A DNA stretch of 64,000 nucleotides. It comes from Cherax quadricarinatus (Eukaryota > Arthropoda > Malacostraca > Decapoda > Parastacidae). The position numbers were made by a program, and so were the translations under genes. The notes below the pieces were generated by a model that saw only the letters and a list, made by a program, of their open reading frames with translations, did not search any database and was not told the DNA's origin. Positions 44,195 through 54,867 of this stretch are shown here, piece by piece. The DNA lies in contig NC_091372.1 of the NCBI RefSeq assembly GCF_038502225.1, forward strand, positions 2,939,617 through 3,003,616. The letters run 5' to 3'. Position 1 is the first letter of the stretch. Every line of letters begins with the position of its first letter.

Positions 44195-44345
44195 AAAACC
44201 CATGGTACAGGTCGGGGCTCGAACTCACTGCAAGTGAGTGGTGAAATTCCAGGCCAGTGCTCAAGCCACTGGCCTGGAGTTTTATGACTCACTTGCCATG
44301 AGTTCAAGCCCCACCTGTTCCATAGTTTGTTTACAAACGTGTTAT
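44195..44345. repeat. SINE-like inverted pair with tRNA-type B box
   Basis: GAGTTCAAGCCCCACCTGTTC near 44310 resembles a B box with its downstream text. The left half is an approximate inverse (GGTCGGGGCTCGAACTC), giving a hairpin with arms of about 60 bp around CCAGTGCTCAAGCCACTGG. A related unpaired piece is at 56100-56180. Confidence 0.55.
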
Positions 44346-44477
44346 TATGGTTCTGAGTCATAGCACTGAAAACTTAAAAATATTTCAAACAAAATAAATA
44401 GAGAAATAACCCAATGCCAGAACATTGCAAATTCCACAGAACTATTGAACATTGTGCAAAACCTACTTCTTATTCAC

Positions 44478-46151
44478 TCAGTGGGAGGGTTCAAATTGTT
44501 TTGCAGCAATAAGTCTATCAAAGCGAGGAGCAGTGCTTGACAGGCAGCACCTCATGTCAGCATTGCTCACAAGCCTATTGCGTGCCTTTGTTTTCAGTTT
44601 TACCATTGCTGAGAATCCAACCTCGTAGCGATAGGTTGACTGAGACTGGATCAGCGTGGTCAGTGCACACATTGAAAGAATGGGACAGTTGTCCTGAACT
44701 TTTGCTCAAAATGTTGGGAGCTCTTGTTCAGTAAAATCAACATTCAGCTGAGAATCCTCACGAATTTGAAGAAATTCTACCTGAGCAGCAACATCAGTAT
44801 CACTGATAACATTGTCCTTGACTGAAAAGGGTCTGGAGAGCCATACATCAGTGCAGAGGTCGTCCAGTCCTGGAAAGTAACTTTCGATGGCATCGTTCAC
44901 TGCCAAAAGATGAGCTGGGATCTTCTCATGGAAACTGCATTCAAGCATCTGGCATAGAATCCAGGAGAGTCGTCATCTGAATGAAGAAAGTTGTGTCACC
45001 GTCCTCAACTCTTTTCTGGTAAAATTGAATCTTACACTTGAATGCTGCCTCTATATCATCAGCCGTGTGCAGCATTGTAAGGTTTCCTTGGAGTGAAATA
45101 TTCAGGGAATTCACTTCAGAGGAGAAATCTGCCAAGTAGGCAGCCTTTGTTACAGAACAGTCATCCTGCATCTTTTCACGAAGATGATTCTCCTTCACCA
45201 TACAACCTCGTATTTCCTCTCGAAGTTGTAGCACGCTATTTAGAATCTTGCCACATGAGAGCCAACGTACCTCTGTGTGAAATAGGAGAACAGAGAAACC
45301 AGCACCTATTTTTTCACAAAGCATTTTAAAAATCCTTGAAGTTGTTACACTCCCTTGGATATGATTCACAATATTTACAACACCTGTGAGCACTTCTTGA
45401 AGTCCAGGTGGGAGAGTCTTCATCGCCAAAGCATATCGATGAAGGCTTTGAAGCCAGATTTGCAACCGGTCATAGAAGGAGCCCCATCTGTACACATTCC
45501 GGCAAGTGCTTCCCAGCCTAGTTTGTGTTTAAGGAGAAAATCTTCAAGGATTTTGAAAATATCTTCTCCACAAGTGGTTGTGGCCAATGGTTCAGAAAAC
45601 AAGTACTCCTCCTTCATAACTTCCCTGTCAAGGTAACAAACATAAATAAGAAGTTGGGAACACAAAGCAACATCTGTTAATTCATCCAGTTGCAGTGAAT
45701 GTGCTGGGCTACTCACAGCAGCCACTACCTCATGTCTGAGATCCGACTTTCGACTGTATCATTCGAGAGGGAAATTGCCCTCAACTTGTTTGCCTGCTGT
45801 TCTCCAAGAACCACCTTCGTTGCTTCCAGAATGCAAGGCTTAAGCCTTGCAGGTCTTCGCCAGTGGTATGAGGCTTCTTGGTCTGCATGATTTTTAGAGC
45901 AATTCTGTATGAAGCCTCCAATGCTGCTTCATTCTGACAAGCGAAGTGACCAGTGGAATCGATACGACTGGCCTTCAGAGAAGCTTCTTTTCACTTGAAA
46001 AGTCCAAGCTTTTGTCCACCAGATGTCCATGGCAAGACTCAAAATGGACCTTCAGTTTGCTTGGCTTCATACTCTCATGACTCAAAACTTTGTTACAAAT
46101 GACACATGGCGGCTTGACCACAGAGTTCTTAATGATGCTTGTGAAACCCAT
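44478..46151 (-). pseudogene. hAT-type transposase relic with BED zinc finger
   Basis: Reading down the minus strand from 46151: MGFTSIIKNSVVKPPCVICN with a following SKLKVHFESCHG gives a BED-type finger (Cys-x2-Cys and His/Cys pair). After a frameshift near 45990 come [65 protein letters not shown] and, at 44478-44672, RYEVGFSAMVKLKTKARNRL, the hAT dimerisation region. At least four breaks inactivate it. It resembles ZBED5/FAM200-like domesticated hAT proteins, but the frameshifts argue for a dead transposon. Its ends were not identified. Confidence 0.8.
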
Positions 46152-46379
46152 CTTGAGAAAGGCTTCATTTTACATATGCTTCTTGGCAGACATAGTGCAA
46201 ACAGGAAACTGCCAAGGGAGTCACAGAGCAAGAGAGAGATACAGACATCCCCCACCATAGCTATGAACTGACTGAGTGACTGGTTGTGGTTGATGTGTAT
46301 ACTGTAGCAGACCACCGCACGTGTGATCAGTGTTCCCACTCAACAAACTGGTAAAAGCCCAACTGGCTAATTCAAATAT

Positions 46380-47409
46380 ATGAAAAAAAATTCCGAAAAA
46401 AAAAAATTTTTTTCTTATGAAATGATAGAGAATCTTTTCCAATTGTAATGACACCAAAAGAACAAAATTTGATGGAAAACTGACGGAATTATGCTCTCGT
46501 GAAGTTAGCGACCTTGGCGATATTTATGAATCGGCGATTTTGGCCACTTTGAGCCCTATTTTTGGCTAATTCCATTGTTCCAGTCAACCAAACTCATAGC
46601 TATTTCTGTAGAACTCCATTTTTTCTATCGATTGAGTACAAGAAACTGCCTGTTTACTGATTTCAACTACCCAATAGCGTGGTTAGAAATTTGCAATTTG
46701 GCCAATTTCACGAAAATTAAAAAATATGACAATTTCAAAATAAGGTCCAGAATGAACAATGCAGACATTTCTGGCTGTAAAATAACATTTTCTTTGTTCA
46801 TCATTCATGTCTTCAGGCCCCTCTGATATTACTCTTGCTTTCTATTTTGAATTTTTATTCAAACAAAAAATAGAAGATTTACTGTTATGCAGACTACTGC
46901 AATATTGTAATAATTGTATAAATAATGTCAACCCATTCATGACTGCATATTAGAATGGCTACTTGGACATTTATTGGAAAATGACATCATTTGTTTACTT
47001 TTGAACATTGGCAAAAATCAAACATTTCCCCTACTTTGAGCTCCATTTCAAGGTTATTTTCATGGTAAAACCAATCAAAAATCACCTCTATTTCTATAAT
47101 ATGTTTTCCATTCTATCAAATAAGACCAAGAAAACGAAAATACAACCATAAATAGTATACGGAAATAGACCACAAAGTCAGCATTTTAATTAAAAAAACG
47201 GTCGGAGTTTTTTTTTTTTCTCATTATGCACTGCGTGCAGCAGGGTTTTTTTATATGGTGCACACTACCACACAGACCCATTCTCTCACATGTGGGCCTA
47301 CCAGCTTTCTCCTACTTGATTTGAAGCCGCTAGAATTTATGAGTATATATACGTCAAAAACTGTGGCTTGTAAGACGTATATGTGTATACGACTGAAACA
47401 GTCAAAGGG
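46380..47409. mobile_element. piggyBac-like TTAA element, TATA type, left end lost
   Basis: The right end CAGTCAAAGGG is followed by TTAA at 47410-47413. GTATATATAC lies at 47343-47352 and a 14-bp variant GTATATGTGTATAC at 47377-47390, starting 34 bp further. The left terminus is missing beyond the A/T-rich run at about 46381-46415. Confidence 0.75.
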
Positions 47410-47494
47410 TTAAAACACAAGTTGAAATGTAATATTTTTACATGCAGTACAATGTAAATATGTGCCAGATGACTAAGCATCATTAGCATTTACT

Positions 47495-47570
47495 ATACCT
47501 GGAGTTTACCTGGATAGAGTTCCGGGGGTCAACACCCCCGCTGCCCGGTCTGTGACCAGGCAGTTTAAAA
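47495..47570 (+). repeat. Short interspersed repeat with palindromic core
   Basis: CCTGGAGTTTACCTGGATAG, then TTCCGGGGGTCAACACCCCC and GTCTGTGACCAGGCAG. The GGGGGTCAACACCCCC core is a hairpin. I associate this wording with a dispersed decapod repeat, which is recollection only. Confidence 0.5.
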
Positions 47571-47659
47571 TAAAATTCTTTGTTTTGTTTTTTAAATTCT
47601 TCATTATTTATTGTTTAAGCATGGTTTGCAGATTTTTTTGAGATTTTAAATTTTTTAGG

Positions 47660-47965
47660 TAGTCACAGGTCACAGTTGCTTTTTGCTGCTGTGACCTGTG
47701 ACTCATTCTGAAGAGAAGGAGCAAAGTTTGGTAGATGAATTTGGGAGAATATGTAAAAGAAGGAAATTAAAAGTGAACATGGGAAAGAGCAAGGTGATGA
47801 AAGTAATAAAAAACTTGAGTGGAAGATTAGATATTTGATTAAAAGGAGGAAGTGAACGTCTTCAGATATTTGGGAATGGACTTGTTAGCGGCCGTGTCTA
47901 TGAAAGATAAGGTGAACCATAGAAATAACAAGGAAAAAAGGTGAGTGCTTCATTGAGTCTGGAGG
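47660..47965 (+). mobile_element. RTE RT internal fragment
   Basis: It matches the FADD-downstream part of RTE (GAAGGAAATTAAAAGTGAAC, TTCAGATATTTGGGAATGGA, GATAAGGTGAACCATAG), truncated at both ends and with stops. No intact coding. Confidence 0.75.
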
Positions 47966-48301
47966 TCCCTCCAAATCCAGAATCCACAAATATCGCTAAA
48001 TTCTTCCTATTTAATAAATTTTGTCCTATGTTGTAGTATTTCAGGAATTTGGATCTCTCTAAGAAATGCTTTAACCTCATTAATATTGATATTCCTTACA
48101 AAGAATGTGTGTGAAGAAAAGAGATTTGTGAATGGGAAATCCACTGAGCATATTTATTTGTCTGGGAATGAATCACATAGAAAATGCTTTGATACAACTA
48201 CAGATTTTCAAAATAATGTTTGGGGGTTTTCAGAGCATACCCATTAAATTGGAACATCTCTTTACAATGATCTTGTTCTACTGTTCACACAGAAATTTGC
48301 T

Positions 48302-48521
48302 CTGATCAGCACACTGACATGTACATTGATCAGTACACTGACATGTACATTGATCAGTACACTGACATGTACATTGATCAGTACACTGACATATACGTTG
48401 ATCGGTACACCAACATGTACGTTGATCGGTACACTGACATGTACGTTGATCAGTACACTGACATGTACACTGATAAGCACACTGACATGTATGCTGATCA
48501 GTACACTGACATGTATGCAGA
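48302..48521. repeat. 24-bp tandem repeat, about nine units
   Basis: Consensus GATCAGTACACTGACATGTA plus CGTT/CATT. Because 24 is a multiple of three, all units stay in the same frame, giving DQYTDMYI repeats on one strand and INVHVSVL on the other. No gene context supports translation. Flanking 47966-48301 and 48522-48684 show nothing recognisable. Confidence 0.9.
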
Positions 48522-48684
48522 TCTTATGATGCAAGGTAATTTTTTTTACAAGATCTTGTGGTAAACCAGCAAAATGTGTCTGTCTCATCATCAAAAGCTT
48601 CATTGAGCAGCAAGCCATCACATGAATTAAGACCCATATCAAAAGAAATTGTTTCCTCATGAATAAAATACTCTACCAGCAGTT

Positions 48685-48850
48685 CTTTTTTTTTTTCAAC
48701 AACTGGTTGTCTCCCACTGAAGCAGAGTGACCCAAAAAAGAAGAAGACTATAAAGTTTTTCTTCTTTTTATATTTAATAATTTATACAGAAGGGGTTACT
48801 AGCCCCTTGCTCCTGGCATTTTAGTGGCCTCTTATGACGTACATGGCTCT
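48685..48850 (-). mobile_element. RTE-derived non-autonomous element fragment
   Basis: Read on the plus strand: a T-run, degenerate hairpin (GTCTCCCACTGAAGCAGAG), a pyrimidine stretch, then leader text GAAGGGGTTACTAGCCCCTT and CATTTTAGTGGCCTCTTATG. Same leader-plus-tail architecture as at 50790-52317. Confidence 0.7.
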
Positions 48851-49756
48851 ACCAACAATTATGTACAGTATATTATTTCAGCAATCATAACAGACAACAG
48901 TGGGTAGAGTGGAGGACATAGGAAGCATATAATATGTGCTAAATTAACTACAGGTAAAGTTGGGAAGTGGATCATATTTCTTGGATCCTAAATTTAGAAT
49001 AGATTCATAATTCCTCTCTTAAGATCGTGTGGATCAGACTGCCCTTCAAAGGAGGTCCCATGATACTGTTGAAGACTTCCCGATCTGTGGACTTGAAACT
49101 GTCTTCCTCTTCCTAGGATCAAACCAGATTGCTTCCAATCCTTAAACACTGTATGACCTCTATAGATTCATTGCTTGCAATGAGCATAATAATATGGATG
49201 AGATAATATTCAATATGAGAGTATTAAAAGCATGGTCACAGCTTTTGTATGGGGGAATCTCTGCTTTTTGTGAATGTTACATCAGATGAATATGGCATCA
49301 CGATCAATTATGGTAGATTTTTTATTATTCATACCCGCGGGAGAAAAGGGGACAACACATTTTCAGCCATCCTGGATGACCACCTCGTTTTTTTTATGAT
49401 CCCTTTTTTTGTTGCACATTCCCTTTTAGCATTACATGCTTAAATGCCAGTTTGAATTAAATAATCAGATAATTTTAAATACCAAATAATTGATTACAGG
49501 ATAATTAGTGATGTATACTTTGTAACTCATTGTTTTGCCCGGTTTGTATTTTTACTTTTTTTTCCCCTAAAAGATAAATCTGAAGTAACTTAAATATAAT
49601 TTTCTTCAAACTGAAATGCTTTTATGTCCTTGAAGTGAAGCACACAGTTATGAAACTGCATAGCTCATTGATACCCCTGAATAAGACACATGTATAACAC
49701 CCAGGCATCTTTACTGAAAGAACAGGTGCTCAGGAATAATAAAATCTCAAATTATT
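48851..49756. other. Intron 6 sequence, nothing recognised
   Basis: No conserved motif, transposon end or splice-flanked open stretch was found. The short open frame at 49249-49443 has no protein-like features. Confidence 0.4.
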
Positions 49757-50782
49757 ATTTTTTTTCAACAAACCGGCTGTATCCCACTGAAGCAGGGTGG
49801 CCCAAAAGAAAAACAAAAGTTTCTCTTTTTATTATTTTTTTTATTAACACATTTACTGTTTCCCACCAAGATAGGATGGCCCAAAAAAGAAAAACTTTCA
49901 CCATCATTCACTTTACACTACTGTTATAAAACTGCAACATTAACACCCCTCCTTCAGAGTGCAGGCATTGTACTTCCCATCTCCCGGACTCAAGTATAGC
50001 CTGCCAGTTTCCTTGAATCCCTTCATAAATGTTGCCTTGCTTACACTCCAACAGTACGCCAAATCCTAAAAGCCATTTGTCTCCATTCACTCCTATCTAA
50101 CACGCTCACACATGCTTGCTGGAAGTCCAAGCCCCTTGTACACAAAACCTCCTTTACCCCTTCCCTCCAACCTCCCCTAGGCCAACCCCTACCCCGCCTT
50201 CCCTCCACTACAGATTTATACACTCTCAAAGTCATTCTATTTTGTTCCATCCTCTCTACATGTCCAAACCACCTCAACAACCCCTCCTCAGCCCTTTGGA
50301 TAATAGTTTTGGTAATCCCACACCTTCTAATTTCCAAATTACGAATTCTATGATTCACCTCATATTTCAGAGACCCATCTGCTGACACGTCCACTCCTAA
50401 ATATCTGAATACATTCACCTCCTCCATACCCTCTTCCTCCAATCTGATATCCAGTCTTTCGTTACCTAATTTTTTTGTTATCTTCATCACCTTACTCTTT
50501 CCTATATTCACTTTTAATTTCCTTCTTTTACATACCCTACCAAACTCATCCACCAACCTCTGCAACTTTCTCTTTTTAACTTTAGTAATGTATACAGGAG
50601 AAGGGGTTACTAGTCCCTTGCTCCTAGCATGTTAGTCTCCTCTTGCAACACGCATGGCTTACGGAGGAAGAATTCTGTTCCACTTCTCCATGGAGATAAG
50701 AGGAAATCAACACGAACAAGAACTAGTAAGAAAATAGAAAAAAACCCAAAGGGGTTTGTATATATATATATATATATATATA
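49757..50782 (-). mobile_element. RTE-derived non-autonomous element split by RTE-A
   Basis: The hairpin and tail end lies at 49757-49830 and the leader part resumes at 50567-50782. Between them an RTE-A fragment (49831-50566) is inserted with an 11-bp duplication TTTCTCTTTTT (49820-49830 and 50567-50577). Confidence 0.82.
49831..50566 (-). mobile_element. RTE-A 3' fragment, nested
   Basis: The minus-strand frame at 50041-50565 encodes LQRLVDEFGRVCKRRKLKVN, FRYLGVDVSADGSL, then skips about 180 bp of RT to RRCGITKTIIQRAEEGLLRW and the C-terminus. The rest is the subfamily-A 3' UTR. The internal deletion removes the LWRQRTLSLEAKRGMYES region. Confidence 0.82.
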
Positions 50783-50789
50783 CTTGTTG

Positions 50790-51257
50790 TAGGTAGTAGG
50801 TTGGTAGACAGCAACCGCCCAGGGAGGTACTACCGTCCTGCCAAGTGAGTGTGAAACGTAAGCCTGTAATTGTTTTACACGATGGTAGGATTGCTGGTGT
50901 TTTTTCTGTCTCATAAGCATGCAAGGTTTCAGGTACGTCTTGCTACTTCTGCTTACACTTAGGTCACACTACACATACATGTACAAGCATATGTATACAC
51001 ACCCCTCTGGGTTTTCTTCTATTTTCTTACTAGCTCTTGTTCTTGTTTATTTCCTCTTATCTCCATGGGGAAGTGGAACAGAATTCTTCCTCCGTAAGCT
51101 ATGCGTGTTGTAAGAGGCGACTAAAATGCCAGGAGCAAGGGGCTAGTAACCCCTTCTCCTGTATATATTACTAAATGTGAAAGGAGAAACTTTCGTTTTT
51201 CCTTTTGGGCCACCCCGCCTCGGTGGGATACGGCCGGTGTGTTGAAAGAAAGAAAGA
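50790..51257 (+). mobile_element. RTE-derived non-autonomous element, complete
   Basis: It starts GTAGGTAGTAGGTTGGTAGA like the RTE leader and follows it through CTCCGTAAGCTATGCGTGTT and TAACCCCTTCTCCTGTATAT. It then passes straight to AAAGGAGAAACTTTCG and the 3' hairpin CCACCCCGCCTCGGTGGG, ending GTGTGTTGAAAGAAAGAAAG. The whole coding region is absent. Confidence 0.85.
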
Positions 51258-51740
51258 TATATATACTTGTTGTAGGTAGTAGGTTGGTAGACAGCAACCG
51301 CCCAGGGAGGTACTACCGTCCTGCCAAGTGAGTGTAAAACGAAAGCCTGTAATTGTTTTACAAGATGGTAAGATTGTTGGTGTCTTTTTCTGTCCCATAA
51401 ACATGCAAGGTTACAGGTACGTCTTGGTACTGCTACTTACACTTAGGTCACACTACACATGCATGTACAAGCATATATATACTAACCTCTCTGGGTTTTC
51501 TTCTATTTTCTTACTGATTCTTGTTCTTGTTTATATCCTCTTATCTCCATGGGGAAGTGGAACAGAATTCTTCCTCTGTAAGCTATGCATGTTGTAAGAG
51601 GCAACTAAAATGCCAGGAGTAAGAGGCTAGTAACCCCTTCTCCTGTATATATTACTAAATATGAAAGGAGAAACTTTTGTTTTTCCTTTTGGGCCACCCC
51701 ACCTCGGTGGGATACGGCTGGTGTGTTGAAAGAAAGAAAG
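51258..51740 (+). mobile_element. RTE-derived non-autonomous element, complete, tandem copy
   Basis: The same structure and ends as 50790-51257, preceded by ATATATACTTGTT and ending in GAAAGAAAGAAAGATATATA. The two adjacent copies differ by scattered substitutions (CTCTGTAAGCTATGCATG in this copy). Confidence 0.85.
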
Positions 51741-52317
51741 ATATATACTTGTACATGCATGTGTAGTGTGACCTAAGTGCAAATAGAAGTATCAAGATGT
51801 ACTTGAAATCTTGCATGTTTATGAGACAGAAAAAGACACCAGCAATCCTTTCTTTCTTTCAACACATCGGCCATATCCTACTGAGGTGGGGTGGCCCAAA
51901 AGGAAAAATAAAAGTTTCTCCTTTTACATTTAGTAATATATACAGGAGAAGGGGTTACTAGCCCCTTGCTCCTGGCATTTTAGTTGCCTCTTACAACACG
52001 CATGGCTTACGGAGGAAGAATTCTGATCCACTTCCCCATGGAGATAACAGGAAATAAATAAGAACAATAACTAGTAAGAAAATAGAAGAAAACCCAGAGG
52101 GGTGTGTATATATGTGCTTGTACATGTATGTGTAGTGTGACCTAAGTGTAAGTAGAAGTAGCAAGGCGTACCTGAAATCTTGTATGTTTATGAGACAGAA
52201 AAAGACACCAGCAATCCTATCATCATGTAAAACAATTACAGGCTTCCATTTTACACTCACTTGGCAGGACGGTAGTACCTCCCTGGGCAGTTGTTGTCGA
52301 CCAAACTACTATGTAGG
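51741..52317 (-). mobile_element. RTE-derived non-autonomous elements, antisense
   Basis: 51741-51850 is a minus-strand leader piece (the ACATGTATGTGTAGTGTGAC region). It is followed at 51850-52317 by a complete antisense copy that starts with the tail CTTTCTTTCTTTCAACACAT and runs back to GGTAGTACCTCCCTGGGCAG. Confidence 0.8.
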
Positions 52318-52335
52318 CAAATTATCATTATTATT

Positions 52336-52482
52336 ATTCTGCTAACACACTGGCCATCTCCCACCGAGGTAGGGTGCCCCAAAAAAGAAGAAACACTTTC
52401 ACCATCACTCACTCCATCACTGTCTTGCCAGAGGGGCACCAATACTGCAGTTCAAAACTGCATATTTCCCCACCCCTCTTTA
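52336..52482 (-). mobile_element. RTE-A 3' end fragment
   Basis: The minus-strand 3' hairpin (GGCATCCC-like form of CCACCCTGCC) is joined to AAGACAGTGATGGAGTGAGT, then truncated. It adjoins an ATT microsatellite at 52324-52337. The following 52483-52910 shows only pyrimidine-rich sequence and no gene. Confidence 0.65.
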
Positions 52483-52914
52483 TTATCATTATTGTTAGTT
52501 TATTGATGATTCGTGAATAAAGCTACCCAGGTGTTACGCATGTGTCTTATGAACTTGTTGGTATTTTATACCATTAAGAAATGTATCTCTTGTGGCTGGC
52601 TTGGGTCATCACTTCATGACATCTCCTGATTGGCTGTTTTACATTAAATTTAATTCCCATTTCTGCACCTGATTGGCTGTTCATACTAATTTTAAAATGC
52701 ATCACAGTACCAGATGTGAGGGAGAGTTTCCACTGCAGTTTGTTTGACTATTTTGCTAAAGTCATTTTATTGTATGTCTTTGCCCCTTGTATTTTCTTTA
52801 TATGCCTTGCTTAAAACCCTTAATTTTGTCCCTTAAATCCTCCTTTCTTGTTTCTTTAAAGGCTCTTTTCTTTCTCTTCAAAAAAAAAAAAAAAAATCTG
52901 TTTCCTTTTCTTAA

Positions 52915-53988
52915 CCCTTTGACTGTTTTCGACGTATAAATACGTCTTACGAGCCAATGTTTCTGACGTATATATACTCAATAATTCTAGCGGCTTCAAA
53001 TCAAGTGGGAGAAAGCTGGTAGGCCCACATGTGAGAGAATGGGTCTGTGTGGTCAGTGTGCACCACATAAAAAAAATCCTGCAGCACACATTGCGTAATG
53101 AGAAAAAAAAAACTCTGATCGTTTTTTTGGAATAAAACACCGACTTTGAGGTGTATTTTCGTATAGTATTTATCGTTGTATTCGCGTTTTCATGGTCTTA
53201 GGTGATAAAATGGAAAACATATTACAGAAATAGAGATGATTTTCATTACTTTTACGATGAAAACGACCTTGAAACTGAGCTCAAACTAGTGGAAATGTTC
53301 GATTTTTACCAATGTTCAAGAGTACATAAATCACACCACACGTCCAATACACGTCAACTGGGGAGTCTAATATTCTTTCAATAGTGCACTGATATTATTT
53401 ATACCATTTTTACAATAATGCAGTCGTCTGCATAACAGTAAATTTTGTATTTTTTTGTATGAATAAAAAATCAAAATAGAAAGCAATAATAATATAAGAG
53501 GGGCCTAGAGATGTGACTAATGAACAGAGCATATGTTATTTTAGTGCCACGAATGTCTACCTTGTTTATTCTGGACCCTATTTTGAAATTGGCATCTTTT
53601 TTATTTTGCGTGAAATTGGCCAAATTGCCAATTTCTGACCACCATATTGGGTAGTCCAAATTAGTAAATGGGAGGTTTCTTGTACTCAGCTGATAGATAA
53701 AATGGAGTTCTAAAGAAATAGCTATGAATTTGGTCAACTGGAACAACGGAATTGGCTGAAAATTGGGCTCAAAGTCGGCGAAATCGCCGATACGCATATG
53801 TCGCCGAGACCGCTAACTTCGCGGGAGCATAATTCCACGAGTTTTCGACCAAATTTCGAACTTTTGGTGTCATTACCATCGGGAAAAGATTCTCTATCAT
53901 TTCATAAGAAAAAATAATTTTTTTTTTTTTCAAAAATTGAGCGACATAGAATGACAGTTTCAGAGAGGGGCCTGAAACAGTCAAAGGG
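52915..53988. mobile_element. piggyBac-like TTAA element, TATA type
   Basis: A 1,074-bp element between TTAA 52911-52914 and 53989-53992. The ends are CCCTTTGACTG and CAGTCAAAGGG. GTATAAATAC lies at 52934-52943 and GTATATATAC at 52968-52977. No transposase. Confidence 0.88.
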
Positions 53989-54019
53989 TTAAAATCCTTT
54001 ATGTCCCTTTCTTAAATGG

Positions 54020-54678
54020 GACAATGACAAATGATGTCATTGTCCAATAAATGTCCAACTAGCCATTCTGATATGCAGTCATGAATGGGTTGACATTATT
54101 TGTACAATTATTACAGTATTGCAGTAGTCTGCATAACAGTAAATCTTCTATTTTTTTGTTTGAATAAAAATTCAAAATAGAAAGCAAGAGTAATATCAGA
54201 GGGGCCTGGAGACATGACTGATGAACAGAGAAAATGTTATTTTAGAGCCAGGAATGTCTGCATTGTTCATTTTGGACCTTATTTTGAAATTATCATGAAG
54301 TTGACCAAATTGCAAATTTCTGACCACGTTATTGGATAGTTGAAATCAGTAAATGGGCAGTTTCTTGTACTCAATTGATAAAAAAAAACGGAGTTTTAAA
54401 GAAATAGCTATAAGTTTGGTCGACTGGAACAATGGAATTAGCCGAAAGTAGGGCACAAAGTGGGTGAAATCGCCGATTTGTGAATATCGCCGAGGTCACT
54501 AACTTCGCTAGAGCATAATTCCATCAGTTTTCCATCAAATTTCGTTTTTTTTTTTTTTGTATCATTACAATCAGGAAAAGATTCTCTACCATTTCATAAG
54601 AAATTTTTTTTTTTTTTTTTTTTTTAAACTGCTACACCAGGAGACACCTCAGGATTGGGGATTGCAACAGTCAAGGGG
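54020..54678. mobile_element. piggyBac-like TTAA element fragment
   Basis: It contains the interior and non-palindrome end of the family (TCTGCATAACAGTAAATCTT through GCAACAGTCAAGGGG), followed by TTAA at 54679-54682. The palindrome end is missing; 54020-54100 matches the inverted text near 46925-46990. Confidence 0.75.
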
Positions 54679-54681
54679 TTA

Positions 54682-54863
54682 AAATCCTTTCTTCTGTCCC
54701 TTTCTTAAAAATCCTTTCTTATGTCCCTTTCTTAAAAATCTTTTCTTATGCCCCTTTCTTAAAATCCTTTCTTATGCCCCTTTCTTAAAATCCTTTCTTA
54801 TGCCCCTTTCTTATATCCCTGTCTTAAAATCTTTTCTTTAAACCCTTTCTTAAAATCTTTTCT
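54682..54863. repeat. Pyrimidine-rich tandem repeat, unit about 26 bp, with TTAA sites
   Basis: Units of AAAATCCTTTCTTATGYCCC plus TTTCTT. Remnants of the same repeat lie at 52780-52910, 53989-54019, 55941-56050 and 58705-58755, so the repeat once formed one tract later split by transposons. Confidence 0.85.
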
Positions 54864-54867
54864 TTAA

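Noticed and set aside
46329..46345. CAGTGTTCCCAC as hAT terminal repeat
   Set aside because: The orientation is wrong for a right end and no partner or 8-bp duplication was found.
48319..48564. Repeat protein DQYTDMYI
   Set aside because: It is a 24-bp tandem repeat open on both strands with no start context, splice sites or homology.
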